A DNA stretch of 8,922 nt, taken from contig JACZVB010000037.1 in the NCBI GenBank assembly GCA_022572865.1, forward strand, positions 1-8,922, in the 5' to 3' direction. The stretch's first letter is position 1, and each line of letters opens with the position of its first letter. Position numbers and translations under genes: made by a program. This stretch comes from Chloroflexota bacterium (lineage in GTDB: Bacteria > Chloroflexota > Dehalococcoidia > Plut-88900). Below the pieces are notes generated by a model that saw only the letters and a program-made list of their open reading frames with translations, was not told where the DNA came from and made no database searches. Shown piece by piece: positions 1 to 7,053 of this stretch.

Positions 1-828
1 GAAGAGGAGAATGCCCAATGCCAGGGCCACCAAGATCAGAGACAGACCTGCGGATACGCTTCGGTCGAACACCGATTCGTATTGAAGGTAGATGGCCCAG
101 GTGAAAGTCTCGTACCTGAGCAGAGAAACGGCCCCGAAATCGCTCAGGGTGTATAAGGCCACCAGGAGTGCGCCAGCGACAATGGCAGGCCTTAGCTGGG
201 GCAGGATAACCCTATGGAAGACGCCCCAGGGGCCGTAACCCAGGCCCCGTGCCGACTCTTCCATCCCGGGATCGAGCCCTCGTATCGCTGCCCTCACCGG
301 AAGGAGCACGTAGGGGAAACTGAGGAAGCTTAAGGCCAGTGTCGCCCCCCAGAACCCGTGGATATCCGGTAGTCTCTCTATCCCGAATACGCTCTCCAGG
401 AGTTTCTGGATCGCGCCCCGGGGGGCCAGGGCCGCTATCAGGGTAAAGGCCCCGATATAGCTGGGGATGACCAGGGGCAGGGCGGTGGTAACCGACCAGA
501 ATCTTCTAAGGGGTATATCGGTCCTGACTGTGAGCCATGCGATGGGGACCGCTATTGCAACGGTGGCGCCGGTTACTGCCACCACCAGCATGGTGGAGCG
601 TCCGAGGATCTCCAGGGTCCGAAAGCGGACCAGAATATCCCAGAGCCCGGAGTCGGCGCTTTGTGCCCTCAGTACCAGGTACACCAGGGGCAGCACCATA
701 GCCCCGGCAACCAGGATCGCCGGCAGCCAGACCGCGGTGGGGGCACTGGGATAAAACCTCCCCACCCATCCACTCAACTGGGATGGAAGTAAGGAGATGC
801 CTCCGTTTTTTAGGCCATTGGACCTCAT
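1..828 (-). CDS. Ferric iron ABC transporter permease, FbpB type (N-terminal part, runs off left edge)
   Basis: An open minus-strand frame of 276 codons runs from ATG at 828 to the window edge without a stop. The translation is strongly hydrophobic, with spans near residues 33-53, 78-99, 113-133, 159-179, 216-236 and from 259 on. A classical permease EAA loop is visible at residues 190-210 (EESARGLG followed by VILP), the segment that docks on the ATPase subunit. FbpB/ThiP-like permeases are usually about 520-550 residues with two such halves, so roughly the first half is here; the second half and probably the ATPase gene lie to the left. It begins 7 bp after the stop of the iron-binding lipoprotein gene, so the two are co-transcribed. 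There is no strong ribosome binding site in front of ATG 828; coupling to the upstream gene is plausible. It should form the membrane channel for Fe3+ import. The family is clear; iron as substrate is inferred from the neighbour. Confidence 0.9.
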   Translation of the reverse strand, partial: MRSNGLKNGGISLLPSQLSGWVGRFYPSAPTAVWLPAILVAGAMVLPLVYLVLRAQSADSGLWDILVRFRTLEILGRSTMLVVAVTGATVAIAVPIAWLTVRTDIPLRRFWSVTTALPLVIPSYIGAFTLIAALAPRGAIQKLLESVFGIERLPDIHGFWGATLALSFLSFPYVLLPVRAAIRGLDPGMEESARGLGYGPWGVFHRVILPQLRPAIVAGALLVALYTLSDFGAVSLLRYETFTWAIYLQYESVFDRSVSAGLSLILVALALGILLF

Positions 829-835
829 GGACTCT

Positions 836-1873
836 TTACGGCAGCACGCCTGTATCCCTTAGCAGCTCTATGGTGGCCTCCAGGTCTTCCAACTGGGAGA
901 GGTCTAGGTCCGGCACCTCTATCTCTGAAAGAGGCACCAGTAGCGGATTAATCTTGACCCCCTCCACCAGGGGATATTCAAATGTCTGGCTGGCGAAATA
1001 TTGCTGGGCCACGGTGGAGAGCAGAAACTCCAGGAATTTCTCGGCGTTCTCCCGGTTATTCGAGGTGTCCAATATTCCTGCTCCGGCTACCAACACGATC
1101 GCACCCGGGTCCCCGCCTTTGAGATAGTAGTTTCGGGCCTTGAAGCCCTCCCCTTCCTCGGCCAAAAACCGGAACAGGTAATAGTGATTGACGAAACCAA
1201 CATCGATCTCTCCGTCTGCGACGGCTTGAACGATGGGGGTGTTCTTTGGGTATTCCTTCGGGTCGTTGGCTTGAATGTCCTCAAGCCACTGGCGGGCCGC
1301 ATCCTCACCCTCAGCCTTTCTCAAAGCAGTAACAAAGGTCTGGAATGAACCGTTGGTCGGAGCCCAACCGATACGACCCTTCCACTTGGGATCGGTGAAA
1401 TCGAAGATGGAGTCGGGCAGGTCCGCCTCGGTCAGTACCTCGGTATTGTATACGATAACCCTGGACCGCCCCGAGATGCCTACCCACTTGCCATCACGGG
1501 ACCTGAAGGCAGAAGGCACCCGGTTCAAAATGGTATCCGGCAGCAGCACGAACCGGTGCTGTAATGCGCCCAAAGAGCCCGGGTCCGACCCGAAGAAGAT
1601 ATCGGCGGGGCTGTTGTTGCCTTCTTCCTCGATGGTCGCTACAAGGGAAGGATTCTTGCCGTATTTGACCCCTACATCGATTCCCGTGGCCTGCTTGAAC
1701 TGGTCGATAATGGGGCGGACCAGCTTCTCCTCTCTTCCTGAGTAGATGATCAGGTTTCCTGGTTCTTTCTCTACCTGTCCCGCCTTCGTGGCGTCGTCAG
1801 AGCCACAGGCCACGATCACCAGCATTCCAACCAGAAATATAGCGATGGCACCTGATAAACGTGCTACGGTCAC
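836..1873 (-). CDS. Ferric iron ABC transporter substrate-binding lipoprotein, FbpA/FutA type
   Basis: A 345-residue periplasmic-type binding protein starting at GTG 1873, with an AGGAG ribosome binding site at 1881-1885 seven bases upstream. The N-terminus is a lipoprotein signal: a hydrophobic stretch ending LVIVAC, so Cys23 would be lipidated and anchor the protein to the membrane. The mature part matches class III ferric-binding proteins: YSGR near residue 44, RVIVYNTE around 142 and VNHYYLFR at 228-235. Tyr44, Tyr142, Tyr231 and Tyr232 line up with the four tyrosines that hold Fe3+ in FutA/FbpA proteins (family knowledge; alignment by eye). Length is normal for the family. The permease gene follows after 7 bp. 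The gene is divergent from a DtxR-family regulator and shares its promoter region, which fits iron-controlled expression. Its leader from the proposed promoter is long, about 215 nt. Substrate ferric iron is likely but not proven; related proteins bind other metals or phosphonates. Confidence 0.92.
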   Translation of the reverse strand: MTVARLSGAIAIFLVGMLVIVACGSDDATKAGQVEKEPGNLIIYSGREEKLVRPIIDQFKQATGIDVGVKYGKNPSLVATIEEEGNNSPADIFFGSDPGSLGALQHRFVLLPDTILNRVPSAFRSRDGKWVGISGRSRVIVYNTEVLTEADLPDSIFDFTDPKWKGRIGWAPTNGSFQTFVTALRKAEGEDAARQWLEDIQANDPKEYPKNTPIVQAVADGEIDVGFVNHYYLFRFLAEEGEGFKARNYYLKGGDPGAIVLVAGAGILDTSNNRENAEKFLEFLLSTVAQQYFASQTFEYPLVEGVKINPLLVPLSEIEVPDLDLSQLEDLEATIELLRDTGVLP

Positions 1874-2087
1874 CTCGATCCTCCTAACGGATTCTATCTA
1901 GCTCCTCTAGTGCATTAAGGAATAGCGTGGGCAGGCTCTCGGCCTTTATGCCTTCTGAAACTCCACTTCAGCCGTGAGATGGCGCCGCCATTAGATAGCC
2001 TCGTATCCCATCATTACTAAATATCAACTTCTAGTTAGTGTTATAATCACAATGCGTGACGTAACGGCAACATTCGGGACGAGCAAC

Positions 2088-2115
2088 TTGACAATTAGGA
2101 TAGACTAATTATATT
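2088..2115 (+). promoter_or_regulatory. Sigma70-type promoter P1 toward the DtxR-family regulator
   Basis: A perfect -35 hexamer TTGACA lies at 2088-2093, followed after 16 bp by TATATT at 2110-2115 (5 of 6). Transcription would start near 2122, giving a leader of about 95 nt to the TTG start at 2219. The spacer is occupied almost exactly by the inverted repeat 2093-2110, so a protein bound there would block RNA polymerase. Confidence 0.65.
2093..2110. promoter_or_regulatory. DtxR/IdeR-like operator in the promoter spacer
   Basis: Inverted repeat AATTAG-GATAGA-CTAATT with perfect 6-bp arms. Shifted by two bases, 2095-2113 matches the known DtxR/IdeR box (TTAGGTTAGSCTAACCTAA) at 13 of 19 positions by my count, including TTAGG, TAG and CTAA. 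It lies between the -35 and -10 of P1 on the plus strand and overlaps the -10 of the opposing promoter, so one site could control both directions. The adjacent gene encodes a DtxR-family protein, the natural candidate to bind it. Binding is inferred. Confidence 0.6.
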
Positions 2116-2124
2116 TATTGTCAA
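2097..2124 (-). promoter_or_regulatory. Candidate promoter toward the iron uptake operon
   Basis: Read on the minus strand, a perfect TTGACA (2124-2119) is followed after 16 bp by TATCCT (2102-2097, 4 of 6). It overlaps P1 and the operator. Transcription would start near 2090, leaving a leader of about 215 nt before GTG 1873. The -10 is imperfect, so the assignment is moderate. No better minus-strand promoter was found nearer to the gene. Confidence 0.45.
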
Positions 2125-2126
2125 TA
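2116..2126. repeat. Perfect 11-bp palindrome TATTG-T-CAATA
   Basis: The sequence TATTGTCAATA is a perfect odd palindrome just downstream of the -10 of P1, and it contains the -35 hexamer of the opposing promoter. It could be a second protein-binding site. It may equally be a by-product of the TTGACA element in AT-rich DNA. Confidence 0.35.
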
Positions 2127-2133
2127 CTTTATT

Positions 2134-2162
2134 GTGACATTATTTACGCAATTAAATATAAT
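2134..2162 (+). promoter_or_regulatory. Sigma70-type promoter P2 toward the regulator
   Basis: GTGACA at 2134-2139 (5 of 6) is followed after exactly 17 bp by a perfect TATAAT at 2157-2162. Transcription would start near 2169, about 50 nt before the TTG start. It lies downstream of the operator 2093-2110 and does not overlap it, so it may supply basal, unregulated expression of the regulator. Confidence 0.65.
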
Positions 2163-2218
2163 TGGTAATAGCTATTTATTTAACGTTATTCAGCATAATT
2201 ATTTAGTTAGGGAGTACA

Positions 2219-2902
2219 TTGCCTCAAATAGCAAAGCGTAGCTCAATAGCGACTGAGGATTTCCTCACCACCATATTCCGCTTCGCCGAGGAGGGGCGGC
2301 AGGTCATCTCCGTGAGGGTGGCTGAGGCCCTAGGGGTGTCTCCCGCGACAGCCTTCGGCATGCTTAGAAGGATGGACCGGGACGGCCTGGTTAAGTTGTC
2401 CAAGAAGAAAGAGATCGCCCTGACCCCCACCGGCAACCGGATCGCCGAGGACGTAATCCGCCGCCACCGCCTGGCCGAGAGGTTCCTCACCGATGTTTTA
2501 AAGCTGAAGTGGCACAAGGCCTATGCCGAGGCCCACCGCCTGGAGCATGGTATCTCTCCAGAGGTCGCGGACGGGCTGGAGGCATTCCTGGGCAACCCTT
2601 CCACATGCCCCCACGGCTACCCGATCCCCGGGAGCGATGGCTACAATAGCATCAAACATCTCCGCTCTCACCTCAGTACCCTTAACGAGGTACCCCAGGG
2701 AAAGACCGTCGTGGTGAAACGGGTGCCGGAGGAGGATGCTGAGCTGCTGAAATACCTGGACGAGCACAACGTCTCTCCTTCCTGGACCATGAAAGTGATC
2801 GAGGTGGCCGCCTTCAAGGGGACTATAGCCCTGGAGATAGACAGCCACGAGATCGTGATCAGCACCGAGACCGCGGCCAAGATCATCGTGAAGGCCATCT
2901 GA
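2219..2902 (+). CDS. DtxR/MntR-family metal-dependent transcriptional regulator
   Basis: A 227-residue protein with three recognisable parts: an N-terminal winged helix (about residues 12-75, with VRVAEALGVSPATAFGMLRRM as recognition region), a metal-binding and dimerisation region (about 76-145, HRLAERFL and EAHRLEHGIS) and a C-terminal FeoA/SH3-like domain (about 155-227). His83, Glu87, Glu109 and His110 correspond to conserved metal ligands. Asp14 sits where DtxR has Met10 and MntR has Asp8; His106 sits where DtxR has Cys102 and MntR a glutamate, so the primary site is a mixed type and metal specificity (Fe or Mn) cannot be read off. The start is TTG 2219, behind AGGGAG at 2209-2214; the next in-frame ATG would remove the recognition helix. 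It faces an iron uptake operon across a shared promoter region carrying a DtxR-like box, so it probably represses iron import, and itself, when the metal is plentiful. Confidence 0.92.
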   Translation: MPQIAKRSSIATEDFLTTIFRFAEEGRQVISVRVAEALGVSPATAFGMLRRMDRDGLVKLSKKKEIALTPTGNRIAEDVIRRHRLAERFLTDVLKLKWHKAYAEAHRLEHGISPEVADGLEAFLGNPSTCPHGYPIPGSDGYNSIKHLRSHLSTLNEVPQGKTVVVKRVPEEDAELLKYLDEHNVSPSWTMKVIEVAAFKGTIALEIDSHEIVISTETAAKIIVKAI

Positions 2903-2960
2903 CACCCACCGGGCCTTTGGCCATTGTTCCCGGGCCGGCGTGGCGATTAGATAACCCGGG

Positions 2961-3060
2961 AGAGTATTTAATAACAGTTTCGACCGTTCCCCTGCCCCCT
3001 TCCTGGCCAGGAAGGGGGCAAAACTGAGTTTGGTCCCGACATGTTGGGACAAACCCCCGG
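2961..3060 (-). repeat. Structured intergenic repeat, copy R1 (inverted)
   Basis: Read on the minus strand from 3060 to 2961, this matches copy R3 (8233-8332) almost base for base, with about a dozen differences and small gaps. It holds a 28-bp perfect palindrome at 2993-3020 (arms TGCCCCCTTCCTGG) and the 18-bp near-palindrome GTCCCGACATGTTGGGAC at 3033-3050 with one G:T position. It ends in TTATTAAATACTC on the minus strand. A degraded relative of the second hairpin, TCCCGATAAGTTGGGCGA, follows at 3064-3081. It begins 58 bp after the regulator stop. No U-tract follows the stems, so it is not a standard terminator. Confidence 0.85.
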
Positions 3061-3264
3061 CAATCCCGATAAGTTGGGCGAATCCCTCGGCGTAACGATT
3101 GCCTTTCCTCTCTGGTAGAGCGACAATGCTCAGGAATCCCCGCAGCAACGACCGAAGGGGCTGTTCGCCATCGACCGCCTTACGGGCGCGAAGGCTGGGG
3201 CCGGTATACCTCTGGCTGAGAAACTACCGGGTGCAGGGTCAAAACCGTTGATGAGCGAGTTCAG
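3061..3264. other. Intergenic remainder before sbcC
   Basis: No convincing gene, promoter or RNA is seen. A 41-codon frame at 3126-3251 exists but is arginine-rich and featureless. GGTATACC near 3203 is a short palindrome. No good ribosome binding site precedes the sbcC start at 3265, and its promoter could not be located. Confidence 0.5.
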
Positions 3265-5838
3265 ATGATCCCTGTCAAGCTGGCTTTGAAAAACTTCATG
3301 TCCTACCGGGACCCTCCCGAGCCCCTGGTCCTGGATGGAATACACATCGCCTGCATCTGCGGCGACAACGGTAACGGAAAATCGGCGTTGTTGGATGCCA
3401 TGACCTGGGCCCTGTGGGGCAAGGCCAGGGCCAAGAGCGCCGACGACCTGGTCCACTCCGGCCAGTCGGACATGGAAGTGGAGCTGGAGTTCACCATCGG
3501 CGAGGGCCGGTACCGGGTCATCCGTAAACACACCAAGGGCAAGCCGGGCCGGAGCGGCCACACCGTCCTTGAGCTTCAGGTCACCTCACGAGACGATGGC
3601 TCCGGCTTCAGGGCCATCACCGCTAATACTGTCCGGGAGACCCAGCAGAGGATCATCGACCTGCTGCGTATGGATTACGATACCTTCGTCAACAGCGCCT
3701 TCCTTAGACAGGGGCGCGCCGACGAGTTTACCCTGCGGACCCCCAGAGAGAGAAAGCAGATCCTGGCCGATATCCTCAACCTGTCGATTTACGATGAGCT
3801 CGAAACAGGGGCGCGCAAGAAGGCCAGGGAGATCGAGGTGGAGGTGGCCGTCCTGGAGAATGACCTTGCGGTAATGGAAGAAGAGCTGAAGAAGAAGCCA
3901 GAAGTCCAGGGGGACCTCCTCCGGGTGAAGGCCCGACTCTCCGAGGCTGAACGAGACGAGGCGCTGCAAAGGGTCCAAGTGGAAAAGCTGGCCAGGCGCA
4001 AGGACCTTTTGGAGGTCAACAAGGCGGAGTTGGAGCGGACTCGGGAGCGCACAGGCCAGGGGCAGAAGGATCTGCATCTGCTTAGCGAAGAGAAGGAGTT
4101 GCATAGGCGCAGAATAGTCGAGTATGAGGCTGTGATGGAGCAGCAGAATGCGGTCACCGAGGGCTACGGCCTGTTCCAGGAGGCCCTCGGGCGAAAGGAA
4201 GAGTTGGATAGAAAACTGGCCCGCTCTAGTGCTTTGGTCGAGGACCGGAGCCGTCTCGAAAGAGAGATAGATGCAGAAAGGGTGCGGTTGGTGGGTGAGG
4301 TCGAGGGGCTCAGGTCCCGGGTCCAGACCCTCGAGTCGAAGGCCTCAAACATCCAGGCCTGGGAAGAGGAACTGGCCGAGTGCAGCAAAAGGCTGGCCGA
4401 TCTGGATGAGCTGGAGATGGAGCTCAAGCAGACCGCCGACGATCTCCAGGAGACTTCGGCGAAAATCAGGCACCTGGAATCCTCCAACGAGAGGCTGATG
4501 CGGGAGATGCAGGACCTGAGGGATAAGGTGGACATGTTGGAGAAAGGGGTGGCCCAGTGCCCCCTCTGCGGAAGCGCCCTCGGAGAAGACGGCCTGGACC
4601 ACATCCGTAGCGCATATGAGGAGGAGGGTCTAGGGAAGAAGCAGGAGTACCTGGGAAACCTGAAAGTGATCAAAGAGGTGTCTGCGAGACATGAGACTGC
4701 CAGGCAAGAGATGGATAAGAAGCAGGGCGAGCTAGCCCGGGAAAGAAGGGTGATCCAGGGCCGGGGCTCGGTCCTTGAACGTGACCATGAGGAGGGCATT
4801 CGGGCCAAAGAGGAGCTCATCCCGCTTCGGACCAGGCTCGATGATATAGACTCCAGGCTTGCGGCCGGCAGCTTCAAGATCGATACCCAGAAGCAGCTTG
4901 AACGGGCGACCTCTGAGTTGGAGGCGCTGGGCTACGACTCACTGGCCCATAAGCAGGTCTCAGAGCGGCTGGACCAGCTCAAGAGATACGAAGAGCTGCA
5001 CCGGAAGCTGACGGAGGCCAGAGACCGGCTCCCCGAGGCCCAACAGGCCCTGGAGCTTGTCGAGTCTCGCGAGTCGAGGCTCAGGTCTCAGATTGAAGTG
5101 GACCTTGCTCGCCAGGAGTCTATAGAAGCCGGGCTTGGGGCCCTGCCTCAGCTGGAGCGTGACCTGGAGGGGGCCAAAAGCTCCTACGAGGGCCTGCGGG
5201 AAGAGGAGCGCCGCTGGCGGGACAGGGTGGTCGGGTTACAGGAGGCGCTGCGACGCATGGACGAGATGGAGGCAGGGGGGGCCGAAAAGAGGGCAGCCCT
5301 CAAGCAGGCCACCAGGGACAGGGGTATCTACGAGGAGCTTGGTCGCGCCTTCGGCAAGGGAGGAGTACAGGCTCTGATCATCGAGACGGTCCTGCCCGAG
5401 ATAGAGGACGAAGCCAACCGGCTTCTCAGCCGTATGACCGACAATCGGATGCATGTGAAGATCGAGACCCAGAGGGAGAAGAAGACGGGAGGGTCCCTGG
5501 AGACCCTGGACATCAATATCGCCGATGAGTTGGGCACCCGGCCCTACGAGCTGTTCAGCGGGGGAGAGGCGTTCCGCATAAACTTCGCCCTGAGGATCGC
5601 ATTATCCAAGCTTCTGGCCCACAGGGCCGGCGCACCGCTGCCAATCCTGTTCATAGATGAAGGGTTCGGCAGCCAGGACGGCGCCGGCAGGGAAAAGCTG
5701 CTGGAAACCATCAACTCCATCCGGTCGGACTTCGAGAGGATTTTAGTGATCACCCACATAGAGGAGCTGAAGGAGGCCTTTCCTGTCCGCATCCAGGTCA
5801 CCAAGACTGAACAGGGGTCCAACTACTTTATAAACTAG
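3265..5838 (+). CDS. sbcC: SbcC/Rad50-type SMC-family ATPase (double-strand break repair nuclease subunit)
   Basis: An 857-residue protein with the full Rad50/SbcC layout. Walker A is GDNGNGKS at 33-40; the Q-loop is SAFLRQGRADEF with Gln149. Two long charged coiled-coil arms (about 175-425 and 445-690) flank a zinc hook CPLCG with Cys432 and Cys435. The C-terminal ATPase half carries the signature LFSGGE (764-768), Walker B ILFIDEGFGSQD (794-805) and the switch His831 in VITHIEEL. Known SbcC/Rad50 proteins pair with the SbcD/Mre11 nuclease to process DNA ends and hairpins; the hook joins two molecules through Zn2+. No SbcD gene is next to it here, although sbcD and sbcC are often adjacent. 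The signature has Phe in place of the usual Leu (FSGGE for LSGGE). Length is typical of shorter SbcC/Rad50 forms. ATG 3265 places the first strand IPVKLALKNFMSYRD correctly, but no clear ribosome binding site precedes it. Flanked by repeat copies R1 and R2. Confidence 0.93.
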   Translation: MIPVKLALKNFMSYRDPPEPLVLDGIHIACICGDNGNGKSALLDAMTWALWGKARAKSADDLVHSGQSDMEVELEFTIGEGRYRVIRKHTKGKPGRSGHTVLELQVTSRDDGSGFRAITANTVRETQQRIIDLLRMDYDTFVNSAFLRQGRADEFTLRTPRERKQILADILNLSIYDELETGARKKAREIEVEVAVLENDLAVMEEELKKKPEVQGDLLRVKARLSEAERDEALQRVQVEKLARRKDLLEVNKAELERTRERTGQGQKDLHLLSEEKELHRRRIVEYEAVMEQQNAVTEGYGLFQEALGRKEELDRKLARSSALVEDRSRLEREIDAERVRLVGEVEGLRSRVQTLESKASNIQAWEEELAECSKRLADLDELEMELKQTADDLQETSAKIRHLESSNERLMREMQDLRDKVDMLEKGVAQCPLCGSALGEDGLDHIRSAYEEEGLGKKQEYLGNLKVIKEVSARHETARQEMDKKQGELARERRVIQGRGSVLERDHEEGIRAKEELIPLRTRLDDIDSRLAAGSFKIDTQKQLERATSELEALGYDSLAHKQVSERLDQLKRYEELHRKLTEARDRLPEAQQALELVESRESRLRSQIEVDLARQESIEAGLGALPQLERDLEGAKSSYEGLREEERRWRDRVVGLQEALRRMDEMEAGGAEKRAALKQATRDRGIYEELGRAFGKGGVQALIIETVLPEIEDEANRLLSRMTDNRMHVKIETQREKKTGGSLETLDINIADELGTRPYELFSGGEAFRINFALRIALSKLLAHRAGAPLPILFIDEGFGSQDGAGREKLLETINSIRSDFERILVITHIEELKEAFPVRIQVTKTEQGSNYFIN

Positions 5839-5888
5839 CCCCTAGTAGCCGCAATCAGCGTAACGTTCGGTCGAGCGTCGTCGGGAGG

Positions 5889-5998
5889 CCGTACTTCCAG
5901 TACTGGAAGTACGGCGGGGGTACTGTCCCGACATGTCGGGACCAGAAATCTCTTTCCCCCTTCCAGAAAAGGAAGGGGGATACAGGGGGATGGTTCGG
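5889..5998 (+). repeat. Structured intergenic repeat, copy R2
   Basis: Three consecutive palindromes lie 50 bp after the sbcC stop. The first is a 26-bp perfect palindrome at 5889-5914 (arms CCGTACTTCCAGT). The second is GTCCCGACATGTCGGGAC at 5925-5942, perfect. The third is a hairpin with arms TCCCCCTTCC (5955-5964) and GGAAGGGGGA (5971-5980) around AGAAAA. The second and third, the CGGGGG before the second, and the ACAGGGGGATGGTTCG tail are shared with R1 and R3. The first palindrome has a sequence of its own. The last part of the other copies (TTATTAAATACTC) is missing here. Confidence 0.85.
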
Positions 5999-6144
5999 TA
6001 GGTGGCAGGCCACGGGTGCGTCCCCTATGCGGGACAGACATTAAGATGCAGTTTTCCACAGCCGGGTATTAGCCCCATCCGTTGAATATAAGGCAACGCT
6101 AACAATACTACTTCTACCTGCTGAAAGTGATATGCTTACGGGCC
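5999..6144. other. Leader region before the ABC pair
   Basis: Contains a small hairpin GTCCC-CTATGC-GGGAC at 6020-6035, which repeats the GTCCC/GGGAC arms of the adjacent repeat. I find no convincing promoter or ribosome binding site for the ABC ATPase gene. Confidence 0.4.
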
Positions 6145-7053
6145 ATGATGAGACGTAAACGTGTCATCCAGACCTGGGACCTTACCAAGCACTACGGGAA
6201 TCTGGTCGGGGTGGAAAGCCTGTATTTCGAGGTGGTGGAAGGGGAGAGCTTTGGCCTCCTCGGGGTAAGCGGCTCCGGCAGGACTACCATCCTCGACCTG
6301 CTTCTCGGCCTCAAGCATCCCACCAGGGGCAGTGCCGAGGTGTTGGGGCTCGATTCCTACAAGCAGTCTTATGACATCCGCCGCCTGGTGGGCTGTGTCC
6401 TCGGTCGGTTTAGCTTCTATGAAGGCTTACGAGGGGGAGAGTTCCTCGATCTGTGCGGCAGGATAAGGGGCGCAAACGGGGTGCGGCGGCCTGACCTCGT
6501 CGACCGGCTCAAGATAGATGAGGGCAGACGGATCAGGGAATACTCCAGAAGCGAAAAGCAGAGACTCGCCTGGGTCCAGGCCCTCATGCACGACCCCGAT
6601 CTGATATTCGTAGACGATCCTTCTACCGACCTGGACGGCTCCTCCAAGGAGGCTGTATATCAGCTCCTGGAGGAAGAGAGGTCCCGGGGCAAGACCCTGG
6701 TGCTCTCCACTGACTCACCCGCCGACGTGGTCCGGCTGTGCGATAGGGCGGCTATAATTCTCGATGGAACCCTCAGAAAAACCGAGGATATACGCGTGCT
6801 TAGCAGACTCCTTGGGCGAAGGGTGAAGGTGGTGTTCCGTGAAGACGTGGACCTGGAAGATTTCATCACTCCCAACATGTCGGTGGTCAGCCACTGTGGT
6901 CGAGAGTGGGTGATTGCCATAAGAGGAGAGATGGGCAGCCTTCTCAAGAGGCTGGGACGATTCTCGGTCGAGGATATTACGAACCTGGAGGGGGTGGTAG
7001 AGGAGGCCCTGGCCGGGATGTTTAGAGATCAGTACCCCAACCCGTATCTATGA
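6145..7053 (+). CDS. ABC transporter ATP-binding subunit with degenerate catalytic motifs
   Basis: The fold is clearly that of an ABC-2 exporter ATPase: an N-terminal WDLTKHYGNLVGVESLYF strand, the usual order of motifs, LCDRAAII after the switch, and a C-terminal DUF4162-like tail (about 215-300). The active-site residues are changed. Walker A is GVSGSGRTT with Arg46 in place of lysine. The Q-loop glutamine is Gly87. The signature reads YSRSEKQRL (133-141) without the GG pair. Walker B is LIFVDDP with Asp158 for the catalytic glutamate. The switch histidine is Asp190 (LSTDSP). The frame is open throughout and of normal length, so this is not ordinary decay. It overlaps the permease gene by 4 bp (ATGA), implying coupled translation. 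It may bind nucleotide without hydrolysing it well, serve as a regulatory or structural partner, or use another ATPase. ATG 6145 or 6148 is the likely start; GTG 6127 is an in-frame alternative, and none has a good ribosome binding site. Confidence 0.88.
   Translation: MMRRKRVIQTWDLTKHYGNLVGVESLYFEVVEGESFGLLGVSGSGRTTILDLLLGLKHPTRGSAEVLGLDSYKQSYDIRRLVGCVLGRFSFYEGLRGGEFLDLCGRIRGANGVRRPDLVDRLKIDEGRRIREYSRSEKQRLAWVQALMHDPDLIFVDDPSTDLDGSSKEAVYQLLEEERSRGKTLVLSTDSPADVVRLCDRAAIILDGTLRKTEDIRVLSRLLGRRVKVVFREDVDLEDFITPNMSVVSHCGREWVIAIRGEMGSLLKRLGRFSVEDITNLEGVVEEALAGMFRDQYPNPYL

Larger units (their letters stand above)
1874..2218. other. Divergent regulatory region between iron operon and regulator
   Basis: No gene is seen here. 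The half from about 2010 to 2218 is markedly AT-rich compared with the GC-rich coding DNA around it. It contains two candidate promoters toward the regulator, one toward the iron operon, an 18-bp operator-like inverted repeat and an 11-bp palindrome, each listed separately. The half next to the iron operon (1890-2010) would be its untranslated leader; I see no clear riboswitch fold in it. A looser pair of half-sites, ACTAA at 2016-2020 and TTAGT at 2035-2039, may be a further, weaker binding site. Confidence 0.7.

Noticed and set aside
506..769. 87-residue minus-strand frame in the permease region
   Set aside because: Frame-shifted shadow of the permease, whose hydrophobic spans and EAA motif are in another frame that is open from 828 to the edge.
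2016..2039. ACTAA-N14-TTAGT as a second DtxR-type operator
   Set aside because: Half-sites point outward relative to the known DtxR box and the 14-bp spacing does not fit; kept only as a remark in the regulatory region.
2498..3148. 216-residue minus-strand frame overlapping the regulator gene
   Set aside because: Lies antisense to the clear DtxR-family gene, continues through the palindromic repeat, and has no domain-like pattern.
3090..3150. TGGTAGAGC-like stretch resembling a tRNA D-arm
   Set aside because: No matching T-arm (GGTTCRA), anticodon stem or acceptor stem could be drawn around it.
3126..3251. 41-codon plus-strand frame just upstream of sbcC (MLRNPRSN...)
   Set aside because: Very arginine-rich, no ribosome binding site, no hydrophobic or domain-like pattern; composition looks like translated GC-rich noncoding DNA.
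6082..6109. Possible promoter TTGAAT-N16-AATACT before the ABC pair
   Set aside because: Only 4 of 6 in each box, much weaker than the other promoters in the window; not above chance.
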